Shown in pieces: positions 17,775 to 26,868 of a stretch of DNA of 64,000 bases. Source of the DNA: Nemorincola sp044225795 (lineage in GTDB: Bacteria > Bacteroidota > Bacteroidia > Chitinophagales > Chitinophagaceae); the NCBI GenBank assembly GCA_044225795.1, contig JBGAIF010000006.1, positions 124,001-188,000 of the forward strand, read 5' to 3'. The stretch's first letter is position 1; every line of letters starts with the position of its first letter. The notes below the pieces were generated by a model. It saw nothing but the letters and a program-made list of their open reading frames with translations. It ran no database searches and was not told the DNA's origin. The position numbers and the translations under genes were made by a program.

Positions 17775-18527
17775 ATGAATCAACGAGTTCTCAGCGTTTT
17801 TTTTGTTTTGTGGCTGATCTTCAGTGGAGTAGATGTTTTTGCTCAGAATATCGGAGGCATTGGCGTTATGCTCGCCATTGATAGTTCCGATAACATTCGT
17901 GTTCCGGTAATACGGCAGGTGTTACCCAATTCTCCGGCATCTGCCAACCTGAATGTAGGAATGTATGTCATTGATGTTGATGGAGCGAAATGCCAGGGGT
18001 TGCCTATTGATGAGGTGGTAAAAAGAGTACGGGGAGTAGAGGGTACCATCGTGAAAATATCAGTTGCAGACAATAAGGAGGGTAGAGGTGCTATAGAATA
18101 TACCCTTAGCAGGATGGCAATTGCCCAACCGGTAACTGATACAGTCGCATCATTTTATGCAACCTGTGAGCAAAATGATAAGCTATTAAGACGTAAAGGG
18201 CATAAAATAGCGAAGGCGTTCAATTCAGATTGCGGTGACTTCTATTATAATTTCAATGCCGATACTGGTGTGTTTTATGTCAGGATGCTGGTTTTGGAGC
18301 GGGGAAACCAGGCAAATGGCAATAGTGTATCTGCAGATGTATTTGATACAGATAAAGAAGCTGAAAAGATTCATTTTAGAGAAGATAAGCCCGCAGAGTG
18401 GGCAGGGTGGCCTGTAGCGGGAGCTGTGGCTGCTATTAGTTTTCAGAGACCAAGGGTAGCTACAATAAGTATTAAACTAAATAATGAGAAGGCATGCCGT
18501 GCCGTATACATTACTGTATACAAGTAA
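17775..18527 (+). CDS. exported PDZ-domain protein, unknown function
   Basis: A 250-residue protein from the ATG at 17775, which opens onto a signal peptide (MNQRVLSVFFVLWLIFSGVDVFAQ). Residues about 27-115 form a PDZ domain: GIGVMLAID ... VLPNSPASANLNVGMYVIDVDG ... VVKRVRGVEGTIVKISV. The second half is beta-rich and unrecognised. No protease residues are visible, so it is probably a peptide-binding envelope protein. It ends 5 bases from the stop of the convergent cyclase gene. Confidence 0.75.
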   Translation: MNQRVLSVFFVLWLIFSGVDVFAQNIGGIGVMLAIDSSDNIRVPVIRQVLPNSPASANLNVGMYVIDVDGAKCQGLPIDEVVKRVRGVEGTIVKISVADNKEGRGAIEYTLSRMAIAQPVTDTVASFYATCEQNDKLLRRKGHKIAKAFNSDCGDFYYNFNADTGVFYVRMLVLERGNQANGNSVSADVFDTDKEAEKIHFREDKPAEWAGWPVAGAVAAISFQRPRVATISIKLNNEKACRAVYITVYK

Positions 18528-18532
18528 GGTAA

Positions 18533-20530
18533 TCAGGCTTTTAAACCATGTTCATTAGTATGTTTCCCCATCAACAGCCATGTGTTCATCAGGCCTTTGC
18601 TTTTGACGTGTAATTCACCCCGGCTATGAAGTATATATTTTCCGGGCAATTTGTTTCTAAATGTATCAGTACATTGTATCTCGCCCGGCAGTCCTGACGA
18701 CTCCATTCTGCTGGCCGTATTCACGGCATCTCCCCATACATCATAGATGAATTTCTTCTTGCCAATTACCCCGGAAACTATAGGCCCACAGTCGATACCT
18801 ATTCTGAAACTAAGAGGTGTGCCATCAACAGCTTTGTAGCCGAACATGGCACGTTTTATTTCGAGTGCCATATCCGCGGCCATCTCAGCATGTATTGGAG
18901 TGGTGTCGGGCAGACCGGCAACAGCCATATAGCAATCACCAATGGTCTTGATCTTTTCCAATCCGAATTGATCTGCAATCGTATCGAATCTGACAAAAAT
19001 GTCATTGAGCGTAGTAACTACCAATTTTGGGTCACGTGTTTCTGAGAATTTTGTGAACCCGGCTATATCTACAAAAATGATGGATGCCTCCCTGAAATGG
19101 TCTGCAATTGGGTGTTCTTTTCGTTTGAGGCGCTCGGCTATTTTTTCCGGCAGTATATTTAACAGGAGTTTCTCGGTGATCTGCCTTTGCCTTGCTATAA
19201 GTAAGATGCAGACGATCAGAATGATCATACCTGTGAGGAACAGAATACTCTCGTTTCTTTTCTTGGCCTTTATCAACGCATTCATTTTTATCTGTGCTGT
19301 GCGTTCATCTTCCGCGTATTTTTTCTCTTCCAGAGCTCGCTGTTTTTCTAGATTAGCGAATTTTACACTTCTGTCTGAGTTAAATACGGAATCCTTTGTC
19401 TCTGCATACAGCTTATGAGCGTTGAGCGCATCTTTGTAATTTCCGGCGAGTTGATATTCTTCGTATAGATCAAAATATACGGCCTGCAGATAGTCGAGGC
19501 CATTAATAGCTCTTAGTATGGTTTCGGCTTTTCTTGAATAGTCAATCGCTTTTTCAAGCTTTTGTTTGAGTGAAGCAGTCATATCACTATTGCTCTTAAC
19601 TCCGGCCTCAGTGATCTGCCGAAGGTAAATGCCACCGATGTCGCCATAGGCTATTCCAACACCTTGGGCATCTTTAGTTTTTTCATAAATATCAAGAGCT
19701 TTCAGATAATACATCAATGCCTGATCGTCCTTTTTTTGTGTTTTGTAAACGCCCGCGATATTTTGCAATTTGTTAGCTATTGCAGTTGAATCACCCAGTT
19801 CTTCATATATATCCAGCGCCTTGAGATCATTCTCGAGTGCCTTGTCAAATTGTTTCAGATCATGATATACATTACCGATGTTACCCAGGTCGATTGCCAC
19901 TGAAAGACGGTCGGATAAAGATTGATGAAGCTTTAGAGCAAGAGTGTCATAGTGTAACGCTTCGTCAAACTTTTTTGGCGTCTGGTAGATCAATCCAATG
20001 GTTCCGTATATTCTCGCTATCCCGGTTTTATTGTTTGTTTCCTCGTATATCTTTAATGCCCTGAATGCATTGTCGAGTGCTTTTGAATAGTTGCCCAGAT
20101 CATCGTATATACTGCCAATATTGCCCAGCACCCTGGCTTCTCCGTCCTTATCGCCCATATCTATAAATTTTTGAAGAGCGCGGTTGTAAAATTCAACTGC
20201 AGTATCATAATATGCTTTGCTCATGTAGGCATTGCCGATATTCTTATCAGCTATGGCAATACCTTTATTCCAGTTAAGTCTTTCCGACATCGCAAGTGCC
20301 ATTTTACCATACTTTATTCCATCATCCGCGTTGATGAAATAGTAGTTGTATGATATAGTATTCAATATGCTTGCTTTTAGAGTGTCCTCATGTTTTTTGT
20401 TAACCTCTGAAATCAACGAATCAATGAGAGCCCGACCTTCTTTTTGCCCGAATGTGCGCATGGCAAATAATAATGCCATGGTGACAAAGAAATACCTTAC
20501 AGGAGAATATCTTTTGTTATGTGATCTCAT
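18533..20530 (-). CDS. adenylate cyclase (class III) with TPR sensor
   Basis: A protein of about 665 residues from the ATG at 20530. After a signal-like hydrophobic N-terminus there are about seven tetratricopeptide repeats (residues 50-330; each has a pattern like IGNIYDDLGNYSKALDNAFRAL). A coiled coil and one transmembrane helix (SILFLTGMIILIVCILLIA, about 432-450) follow, then a class III cyclase domain. Metal aspartates are in FVDIAGFT and TIGDCY; KTIGDCYMAVAG and YDVWGDAVNTASRM supply the Lys and Asp that favour ATP over GTP. It would make cAMP in response to a periplasmic TPR-bound signal. The pathway is unknown. Confidence 0.88.
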   Translation of the reverse strand: MRSHNKRYSPVRYFFVTMALLFAMRTFGQKEGRALIDSLISEVNKKHEDTLKASILNTISYNYYFINADDGIKYGKMALAMSERLNWNKGIAIADKNIGNAYMSKAYYDTAVEFYNRALQKFIDMGDKDGEARVLGNIGSIYDDLGNYSKALDNAFRALKIYEETNNKTGIARIYGTIGLIYQTPKKFDEALHYDTLALKLHQSLSDRLSVAIDLGNIGNVYHDLKQFDKALENDLKALDIYEELGDSTAIANKLQNIAGVYKTQKKDDQALMYYLKALDIYEKTKDAQGVGIAYGDIGGIYLRQITEAGVKSNSDMTASLKQKLEKAIDYSRKAETILRAINGLDYLQAVYFDLYEEYQLAGNYKDALNAHKLYAETKDSVFNSDRSVKFANLEKQRALEEKKYAEDERTAQIKMNALIKAKKRNESILFLTGMIILIVCILLIARQRQITEKLLLNILPEKIAERLKRKEHPIADHFREASIIFVDIAGFTKFSETRDPKLVVTTLNDIFVRFDTIADQFGLEKIKTIGDCYMAVAGLPDTTPIHAEMAADMALEIKRAMFGYKAVDGTPLSFRIGIDCGPIVSGVIGKKKFIYDVWGDAVNTASRMESSGLPGEIQCTDTFRNKLPGKYILHSRGELHVKSKGLMNTWLLMGKHTNEHGLKA

Positions 20531-20609
20531 GTGCAACTGCTAATATACGATATTCAGTACCGGAATTTGTGATCAAAAAAATGGATATTTACAGGGTAAT
20601 ATTCTGTAT

Positions 20610-21497
20610 TTGCTCGCGTATAATAAGACAAGGCTCGCGCCAACCCCCAGTGGCTATCTGCATCTTGGAAATGTATTTTCTTTTGCCATAACCTCCTTTG
20701 TTGCCAAAAAGGTTGGTGCCCGTGTTTTGCTACGTATTGATGATATGGATAGAGGCAGAGCTGAGGGGAAATATGTTGATGACATATTTGAAACGCTCCG
20801 TTTTCTTAAGATCGAATGGGATGAAGGTCCATGTGATAAGCATGATCTTGACGAGAAATATTCACAAATACATCGGATTGGATTGTATAATGAGGCGCTA
20901 GACCGATTGCGAAATACGGGTAAAGTATTTGCATGTACCTGTTCCCGCTCTCAGATTCTCGCAAATAATGCAAAGGGTTTTTATGCAGGCACCTGCAGAA
21001 ATAAAAATATCCCGTTAGATATGGAGAATGTGTCATGGAGGTTAGATACGGAAGGAGCATCTCCGGTGAGTATAATGGACATTAAAGGTTCTTCTCATTC
21101 CATCTCATTACCTGCAGATATGGAATATTTTGTAATCAGAAAGAAAGATGGATTCCCTTCATATCAGTTGACTTCAGTCGTTGACGACCTGTTTTTTGGA
21201 ATTGACCTTGTTGTCAGGGGTGAGGACCTACAGGGATCTACAATAGCTCAACTATACCTTTCCCGATTGTTACCGGCTAATCATTTTTCCAAAGTCGCGT
21301 TTATGCATCATCCGTTAATTTTGGGAGCTAACAGGCAGAAGCTGTCTAAATCGGCAGGTGATACATCTGTGCAATACCTCCGTTACAACGGATGTTCTCC
21401 TTCTGATATATATATGCTAATTGCAAAGAAAATTGGTTTGGGTTCCAATATCGGTTCGGGTGAAGAACTGGTGCAATCGCTTGGTTTGTTCCAATAA
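20610..21497 (+). CDS. gluQ: glutamyl-Q tRNA(Asp) synthetase
   Basis: A 295-residue truncated glutamyl-tRNA synthetase without the anticodon-binding domain. It attaches glutamate to queuosine 34 of tRNA(Asp). The class I motifs are present: RLAPTPSGYLHLGN at the N-terminus and KLSKSAGD (about 248). A C-x-C ... Y-x3-C zinc motif (CTCSRSQI ... YAGTC, about 108-128) is typical of GluQ. The start is TTG at 20610; no ATG precedes the first motif. It is transcribed alone and faces pepD. Confidence 0.85.
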   Translation: MLAYNKTRLAPTPSGYLHLGNVFSFAITSFVAKKVGARVLLRIDDMDRGRAEGKYVDDIFETLRFLKIEWDEGPCDKHDLDEKYSQIHRIGLYNEALDRLRNTGKVFACTCSRSQILANNAKGFYAGTCRNKNIPLDMENVSWRLDTEGASPVSIMDIKGSSHSISLPADMEYFVIRKKDGFPSYQLTSVVDDLFFGIDLVVRGEDLQGSTIAQLYLSRLLPANHFSKVAFMHHPLILGANRQKLSKSAGDTSVQYLRYNGCSPSDIYMLIAKKIGLGSNIGSGEELVQSLGLFQ

Positions 21498-21502
21498 AAA
21501 AG

Positions 21503-21524
21503 CCGACCTGAGAACAGGCCAGCC
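21503..21524 (-). terminator. intrinsic terminator (minus strand)
   Basis: On the minus strand GCTGGCCTG / CAGGTCGGC pair fully (two G-U wobbles) around TTCT and are followed by six T. It is weaker on the plus strand. It is oriented to end transcripts coming from pepD or from the structured element next to it. Confidence 0.75.
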
Positions 21525-21615
21525 CCTATAAACCCTATCACCATGAAAACTGATGTAAAAGTACATTTCAGCACATCTATTACCAATTTATAGGGGTGTA
21601 ATTGGTGAATTATGA
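21525..21615 (-). other. structured element, candidate 3' UTR RNA or sRNA
   Basis: TTTATAGGGG (minus strand, 21534-21525) can pair with CCCCTATAAA (21597-21588) across about 53 bases, directly ahead of the terminator. A second inverted repeat, ACCAATT / AATTGGT, overlaps one arm, so the two helices exclude each other or form a pseudoknot. The plus strand of the enclosed part reads a 16-codon open frame starting MKTDVKVHF. I do not recognise a named RNA family. Confidence 0.45.
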
Positions 21616-21657
21616 GGAGTATCAAAAAATGTTCACTGTTTATGTCTTTCCACAAAT

Positions 21658-23121
21658 TCATTTATCCTCCAGCGGTATTCGCTCCAGTGTCTTCAGGAGG
21701 TAAGACCAGTATTTCTGAACTGAGGATACCTGCACGCGTTCATCCGGGGAGTGAGCTCCCGTAATGTTCGGCCCGAAGGAGATCATCTGCATATCAGGAT
21801 AGTTCTTGCCGAGTATTCCACATTCCAGTCCGGCATGTACTGCGTTTACGTGAGCCTCTTCCTGAAACATCTCTTTATACAGATGTGACATTATCTGTAC
21901 AATCGCTGCATCCGATCTTGGCTGCCACCCAGGGTAACCACCGGTAAGATCAATGGTGGCTCCGGCCAGTTCAAAAGAGCTGGCTATTGCGGCTGCCAGG
22001 TCCATCTTTTCGGTGTCCACAGAGCTTCTGGTGAGGCACTGAATATTATATGAGCCATTACCTACCACTACTTTGGCTACATTATTAGAGCTTTGTACCA
22101 GCCCGCTTATCTCCGGGCTCATACGGTATATACCATTTGGACATGCGTAAATAGCCCGCAATAATTTATTTTGAGTGTTGGCATCCATTACAGCATCCGG
22201 CATTGGTGCTTCTTCTATTGTTACAGAAAGCGATGGGTCGGTGATGCGATATTCGTCCTTCAACACAGTTGCCAGATCGGTGATGTCTGCTTTTAACGAC
22301 GACATATTGCCACTCCCGGCTACTATCACTGCTACAGATTCACGTGGTATAGCGTTTCTCAGGCTGCCGCCGGCTATCGATGCTATGCCGATGTTATGAT
22401 CTTTAGTCGCTTGCAGCAAAATTCTGTTCATGAGCTTGTTGGCATTCGCCCTGCCCAGGTGGATGTCTCCGCCCGAGTGTCCGCCCGTTAGTCCTTTTAC
22501 TGTGATGCTGATCGCATTTGTTCCGGAGGGTTTTATGGTAGTATAACTGCCATTGGCGGTTATGTCCAGTCCGCCTGCACATCCTATGGTCAGTTCATTA
22601 TCGGCCTCGGTATCCAGGTTTAACAGAATATGCCCGTTTAGCACGCCGCCTTTTAGCGACATTGCCCCGGTCATGCCTGTCTCCTCATCTATTGTAAATA
22701 GCGCTTCAATTGCAGGGTGGGGGATATCTGAAGAAGATAGTAATGTCATGATAGATGCAACACCTATACCATTATCGGCACCAAGTGTTGTGCCCCGGGC
22801 TCTTACCCAGTCACCATCTACATACATGTCTATGCCCTGAGTGTCAAAATCAAATGTGGTATCATTGTTCTTCTGGTGCACCATGTCCAGGTGGCTTTGT
22901 ATCACTATGGTCTGGCGGTCTTCCATGCTTTTCGTGGCCGGCTTCCTGATAACTACATTGCCGGCTTCGTCAACTGTTGTTGGCAGACCAAGACCTTCCC
23001 CAAACGCTTTCATAAATGCGATGACCCTTTCTTCTTTTTTGGAAGGGCGGGGAACTGCATTGAGGTCGGCAAAATGGTTCCAGAGTATGCTGGGCTCCAG
23101 GGAGCGTACTTGTTCGTTCAT
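21658..23121 (-). CDS. pepD: aminoacyl-histidine dipeptidase (M20 family)
   Basis: A 487-residue cytoplasmic zinc dipeptidase that cleaves Xaa-His dipeptides. Catalytic motifs are in order: QSHLDMVHQ (about 75), GADNGIGVA (about 118), IDEETGMTGA (about 147, catalytic Glu) and NLDTEADNE (about 172). GGHSGGDIH marks the lid domain, and NAVHAGLECG with a late histidine (TGAHSPDERV) completes the metal site. Length is normal for PepD. It appears monocistronic, with a 130-base 3' region ending in a terminator. Confidence 0.93.
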   Translation of the reverse strand: MNEQVRSLEPSILWNHFADLNAVPRPSKKEERVIAFMKAFGEGLGLPTTVDEAGNVVIRKPATKSMEDRQTIVIQSHLDMVHQKNNDTTFDFDTQGIDMYVDGDWVRARGTTLGADNGIGVASIMTLLSSSDIPHPAIEALFTIDEETGMTGAMSLKGGVLNGHILLNLDTEADNELTIGCAGGLDITANGSYTTIKPSGTNAISITVKGLTGGHSGGDIHLGRANANKLMNRILLQATKDHNIGIASIAGGSLRNAIPRESVAVIVAGSGNMSSLKADITDLATVLKDEYRITDPSLSVTIEEAPMPDAVMDANTQNKLLRAIYACPNGIYRMSPEISGLVQSSNNVAKVVVGNGSYNIQCLTRSSVDTEKMDLAAAIASSFELAGATIDLTGGYPGWQPRSDAAIVQIMSHLYKEMFQEEAHVNAVHAGLECGILGKNYPDMQMISFGPNITGAHSPDERVQVSSVQKYWSYLLKTLERIPLEDK

Positions 23122-23471
23122 GAAATTGTGTTTAGGGATGTAAAACTAATCATTTACTGTTCAGTAATAGAGTGGGAGGTTTGTTTGCGCAGAGTAAAAT
23201 TGTCCGTCAACTCAAGTGTCTCATCGATTTTCCACCTACATAAACCTATAGAAGGACGGTTGGGTTTGACAGGCTCTCTTCCGGTAGTGTAAATAGTATT
23301 TCGTTGCTTTTTGGTCAGTATAGATTTTTTTCTATAGTTGCATTTAGTTCTGCTAATGAAGATTGGATATTAGTTTGTGAATGAATGTTATGAAATTGTT
23401 GCTTATTTATATATATTAAAATTATAGTCTTTAATGATTATTAATTACTTTGGTTTAATAAATGACTGCTT
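23122..23471. other. AT-rich intergenic region
   Basis: The 350 bases between the divergent pepD and lipoprotein genes hold no supportable gene. The right half is very AT-rich, with a small TATAGA/TCTATA hairpin near 23321-23336 and an imperfect -7-like box (TACTTTG, about 23447) upstream of the lipoprotein. Promoters of both flanking genes presumably lie here. Confidence 0.5.
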
Positions 23472-23957
23472 ATGAAACACACAACCATTATTGTAGCTGT
23501 CTTTTTTATGCTCTTCCTAGACGGCTGCTTCCAGAAAAGTACAGATCTTGATTACGGTTATTATGCTGATTGGACGTTGACTACTGGTACTGCTCGTGAA
23601 TACACTGTTAAGAGTGTCACGGTTGAGCCGGACGGATATTTTTCATGTACACAGGACACATCGTTCCAGGTGTTTTTTGCGTCACATCCACCGGCACTTG
23701 GTAAGTACAGAATAGTAAGTGAAACAAAGGCTGCAAACCACACTTTAGGTCCCAATGAAGTTGCCGTTGAGTTCAATGTGGGTTTTAATGATGTGTATCT
23801 CAGCATGGATGGCAACGATTCGGCAAGTATTGTTGTCACTGATAAAGGGTTCAGGCATCTTTATGTACCTTCAATAAAGGTATTACATTTCAATAATGGT
23901 ATGGCATTAGATACCGCCACCGGGCTTGGGAACATTAGCTTTCCGGATAACAAATAA
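23472..23957 (+). CDS. predicted lipoprotein, unknown function
   Basis: A 161-residue protein with a short lipoprotein signal (MKHTTIIVAVFFMLFLDGC; Cys19 as lipid anchor). The mature part alternates short polar and hydrophobic stretches, suggesting a single beta-sandwich. I do not recognise a family or partner. It stands alone, with a hairpin terminator after it. Confidence 0.65.
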   Translation: MKHTTIIVAVFFMLFLDGCFQKSTDLDYGYYADWTLTTGTAREYTVKSVTVEPDGYFSCTQDTSFQVFFASHPPALGKYRIVSETKAANHTLGPNEVAVEFNVGFNDVYLSMDGNDSASIVVTDKGFRHLYVPSIKVLHFNNGMALDTATGLGNISFPDNK

Positions 23958-23980
23958 GTGGCCTGGTTGAAGAAAACATG

Positions 23981-24008
23981 ACAAAGTCCCGCCAATGCGG
24001 GACTTTGT
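23981..24008 (+). terminator. hairpin terminator of the lipoprotein gene
   Basis: Perfect 12-bp arms ACAAAGTCCCGC / GCGGGACTTTGT around CAAT. There is no long T-run beyond the TTT in the arm. Confidence 0.75.
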
Positions 24009-24070
24009 AAATGAAATAATAACTTAGGGAAAATGGATTTGTAAAAAAATAGAACAAAAGAACAAGTTTT

Positions 24071-24499
24071 ATGAACGTAAAAGAGCAGATCAAAGAATAT
24101 ATAGCTAGCCAATCTGATACTAAGCGCAGCGACATGCTGGAGTTACAGAAACTTGTACTTCGTATCTCTCCGAAAACAAAATTATGGTTCTTAGATGGTA
24201 AGGATGAGAACGGTAAATTTGTCACTAACCCCAATGTGGGATTCGGATCTTACACTATTAAGTATGCCAACGGAACAAGCAGGGAGTTTTATCGGGTTGG
24301 CTTCACGGGAAACACAGCCGGCATATCAGTTTATATCATGGGCCTTGAGGATAAGAAATACCTGGTCAATACCTATGCAAAAACAATAGGTAAGGCAAGT
24401 GTGACCGGCTACTGCATTAAATTCAAAGCGCTGAAGGATATAAACATTAGCGTACTCGAAGATGCGATTCGCTTTGGGATACAAGCTAATGATGAATGA
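24071..24499 (+). CDS. DUF1801 domain protein
   Basis: A 142-residue single-domain protein of the YdhG/DUF1801 type: an N-terminal helix (VKEQIKEYIASQ ... RSDMLELQKLV), a beta-sheet core with FGSYTIKYANG and REFYRVGF, and a C-terminal helix ending in LEDAIRFGIQ. Biochemical role unknown. No signal peptide. It faces tRNA-Ser across a 36-bp palindromic terminator. Confidence 0.72.
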   Translation: MNVKEQIKEYIASQSDTKRSDMLELQKLVLRISPKTKLWFLDGKDENGKFVTNPNVGFGSYTIKYANGTSREFYRVGFTGNTAGISVYIMGLEDKKYLVNTYAKTIGKASVTGYCIKFKALKDINISVLEDAIRFGIQANDE

Positions 24500-24533
24500 A
24501 GTAAATGCCCGATAGCAGTATGATCAACATATA

Positions 24534-24569
24534 AAAGAAATGCTTCACAAATTTGTGAAGCATTTCTTT
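24534..24569. terminator. 36-bp perfect palindrome, bidirectional terminator
   Basis: Arms of 18 bases (24534-24551 and 24552-24569) pair perfectly with no spacer; the core is TGCTTCACAAATTTGTGAAGCA. It lies between the DUF1801 gene and the minus-strand tRNA-Ser, with T-rich flanks on either side. Confidence 0.85.
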
Positions 24570-24572
24570 CTG

Positions 24573-24661
24573 CGGAGAGAAAGGGATTCGAACCCTTGAT
24601 ACCCTTTGACAGATATACACACTTTCCAGGCGTGCCTCTTCAACCACTCGAGCATCTCTCC
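24573..24661 (-). tRNA. tRNA-Ser (anticodon GGA)
   Basis: An 89-base class II tRNA. The acceptor stem GGAGAGA (24661-24655) pairs with TCTCTCC (24580-24574) and the discriminator is G at 24573. The anticodon loop CTGGAAA puts GGA at 24627-24625. A long variable arm and the T-loop GGTTCGAATCC are present. CCA is not encoded. It reads UCC and UCU codons. Confidence 0.95.
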
Positions 24662-24690
24662 GTAAGGGTGGCAAAATTAGCCTTTTATTG

Positions 24691-25455
24691 TCAAAATGGG
24701 AATATTTTTTCTGAATTTGAGGTTGTAACGTTAGCTACTTCTTCGACTGTGATATTCTTTAATTCTGCTATCCTTGCAGCAATTACAGGTATATAGCTGC
24801 TCTCATTCCGCTTGCCGCGGTAGGGTACCGGAGCCAGGTATGGCGCATCTGTTTCCAGGACAATACTACTCAGGGGCACTGATCTTACAATGTCGGGTAG
24901 TGAGCCCTTTGTATAGGTCACAACACCACCTATGCCTAGGTACAAGCCTGTCTCAATTATCTGGTTTGCCTCGTCATGTGTACCACTGAAACAGTGGAAT
25001 ATCCCCTTTAGCCTGCCATTCTGTTTCTGTTTTACAATAGCTATGCAATCGGCAGTAGATTCACGGCTGTGGATCACTATGGGTAGGTCATACTTCAATG
25101 CAAGGTCTATCTGCCGTTCAAAAGCTATGATCTGTTGTTCTTTAAAAGTAAGGTCCCAATAATAGTCAAGGCCTATCTCTCCTACGGCAGCAAATTTTCT
25201 CTTTTCCATCCACTCGTCAACAATAGCCAGCTCTTGCTCATAATTCTCCTTTACATAGCATGGGTGCAGCCCCATCATGGGCAGGCAATTGTCGGGGTAT
25301 TCTTCTGCCAGTTTCAGCATTCCCTCTATGGTGCCACTATCGCAGTTAGGCATATACATCTTAGTTACGCCAGCATCAGTTGCACGCTGCACCTGGTTAG
25401 CATCACTCATCAGGCGTTCATCATAAAGGTGTGTATGCGTATCTGTAAATCTCAT
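24691..25455 (-). CDS. tatD: TatD family metal-dependent hydrolase
   Basis: A 254-residue TIM-barrel nuclease. The metal ligands are visible: FTDTHTHLYD (3-12), GEIGLDYYWD (about 97), IVIHSRE (about 131), FHCFSG (about 155) and ETDAPYLAP (about 203). TatD enzymes are Mg-dependent 3'-5' exonucleases or deoxyribonucleases in DNA repair and RNA quality control. It is 9 bases downstream of the deacetylase gene, so the two are probably co-transcribed. Confidence 0.92.
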   Translation of the reverse strand: MRFTDTHTHLYDERLMSDANQVQRATDAGVTKMYMPNCDSGTIEGMLKLAEEYPDNCLPMMGLHPCYVKENYEQELAIVDEWMEKRKFAAVGEIGLDYYWDLTFKEQQIIAFERQIDLALKYDLPIVIHSRESTADCIAIVKQKQNGRLKGIFHCFSGTHDEANQIIETGLYLGIGGVVTYTKGSLPDIVRSVPLSSIVLETDAPYLAPVPYRGKRNESSYIPVIAARIAELKNITVEEVANVTTSNSEKIFPF

Positions 25456-25464
25456 TTGTCAGTG

Positions 25465-26100
25465 TTATTGAGGTAATGCTTTCATTTCCCATCCCTGTTG
25501 CCGGCAGTGATCGAGTACACGAGGCAAGGCATACTGCATTCGGTCCCACGCTTTTTCACTATCATGAAACACCACAATTGAGCCCGGACGTATGTTAGTT
25601 AATACACTTTCGAGGCATTGTTCGGGTGTGATACTCTTGTCAAAATCACCGCTAAGTATATCCCACATATATATGCGCCAGCCGGTGTGGCTTTTCAATA
25701 ATTTCCTTACCTGTGTGAATCTTATTCTGCCATACGGAGGACGGAATAGCTTGCTGTTAATATGAACCTTTGCTTTGATGATGTTTTTCACATAAACGGA
25801 ATTGCTTGTATGCCATCCGTTCATATGGTCGTATGTATGGTTGCCCAGTGTATGCCCTTCAGCCACAGTACGTTCACTTACATCCGGATACTTTACTACA
25901 TTATTGCCAACACAGAAGAAAGTAGCTTTTGCATTGTATTTATTTAATTGCTCCAGTACAAAGGGCGTGATAGTAGGGTGGGGGCCATCATCAAATGTTA
26001 TATATATTGCCGGGTCTTTAGTTGCCGGTATATCCCAGATCATCCCCTTCGGGAAAAACTTTTTGAACCAATCCGGAGTTTTTACCCAATAAGTTACCAT
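25465..26100 (-). CDS. polysaccharide deacetylase (NodB homology)
   Basis: A 211-residue carbohydrate esterase family 4 domain without further modules. The five motifs are present: ITFDDGPHP (about 34), GNHTYDHMNGWH (about 85, metal histidines), FRPPYGRIR (about 118), WDILSGDFD (about 146) and IVVFHDSEKA (about 176). It removes acetyl groups from N-acetylhexosamine polymers; peptidoglycan or an exopolysaccharide is the likely substrate. No signal peptide is evident, which is unusual for an envelope enzyme. It lies upstream of tatD and downstream of batE on the same strand. Confidence 0.88.
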   Translation of the reverse strand: MVTYWVKTPDWFKKFFPKGMIWDIPATKDPAIYITFDDGPHPTITPFVLEQLNKYNAKATFFCVGNNVVKYPDVSERTVAEGHTLGNHTYDHMNGWHTSNSVYVKNIIKAKVHINSKLFRPPYGRIRFTQVRKLLKSHTGWRIYMWDILSGDFDKSITPEQCLESVLTNIRPGSIVVFHDSEKAWDRMQYALPRVLDHCRQQGWEMKALPQ

Positions 26101-26121
26101 GCCTGAGATGAGTGGAAATTA

Positions 26122-26868
26122 CTAAATCTTATCTATTACATTTTGCGCCAGCCAGCCCGATCTGCCGTCAGGCAGGCTTACCTCTATCCATCCCGCTTTT
26201 TCACCGGTTATCTTTACAGTTGTTCCTTCCGGTATTAGCGCCAGGGGTTTTCCTTTCTGTTCTATATTCATAAGAGGGGCGTCATTTTGCATCACCACAG
26301 CTTTGTTATGGCTGTTCATATTATTGGCAGAAGCAATAGCGAGGAGTAAAATGCAAATGAAAACGAACGAAAGAACACCAGGCACTTGTACCGGTAATTG
26401 CCTGCCGGATATTGTTTTACGAATGAACTGGACCACGATGATCAGGGTAAATAGTATCAAAGCAGTGATCGCCCATGTGTTTGCACGGTCCGGCCTGGTT
26501 GTAGATTGCCACCAATTCATAAAGAAGATATCTCCTGCGCTATGAATGCTGTTAGTGATGCGGCTTTGTGCCAGTATCAGGTTGTCTTTCACCAGCTTAT
26601 GGTCAGGGTTAATACGTAATGCACGCTCATAATTCAGAATGGCAGGGGCTACACGGTTGGCACGGTAATAGGCGTTTCCCAGGTTGTAATAAATGTCTGC
26701 GTTGGCGGGTTTCAGAATAGCAATTTGTTCGTAGAAAAAAGTCGCGCTATCGAACTGTTTTTGCTGGTAGCAAGTATTTCCTTTTTGCCATAGCATATTG
26801 ACGTCGATAGAGGCCCAACTACCAATGTGGCCTGACAAGAAGCATATTAATACAAATAACTTTCTCAT
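26122..26868 (-). CDS. batE: BatE-like TPR and SH3 protein
   Basis: A 248-residue membrane protein. A signal peptide (1-19) is followed by three TPRs (about 22-105, including YYNLGNAYYRANRVAPAILNYERAL), two transmembrane helices (about 133-150 and 166-184) and a C-terminal bacterial SH3 domain (APLMNIEQKGKPL ... GWIEVSLPDGRSGWLAQNVI). This is the BatE plan from the Bacteroides aerotolerance locus. It overlaps batD by 4 bases, implying coupled translation. Confidence 0.82.
   Translation of the reverse strand: MRKLFVLICFLSGHIGSWASIDVNMLWQKGNTCYQQKQFDSATFFYEQIAILKPANADIYYNLGNAYYRANRVAPAILNYERALRINPDHKLVKDNLILAQSRITNSIHSAGDIFFMNWWQSTTRPDRANTWAITALILFTLIIVVQFIRKTISGRQLPVQVPGVLSFVFICILLLAIASANNMNSHNKAVVMQNDAPLMNIEQKGKPLALIPEGTTVKITGEKAGWIEVSLPDGRSGWLAQNVIDKI

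Noticed and set aside
21383..21661. Minus-strand open frame MNLWKDINSEH... downstream of pepD
   Set aside because: It crosses the structured element and terminator and ends antisense to gluQ; no conserved features.
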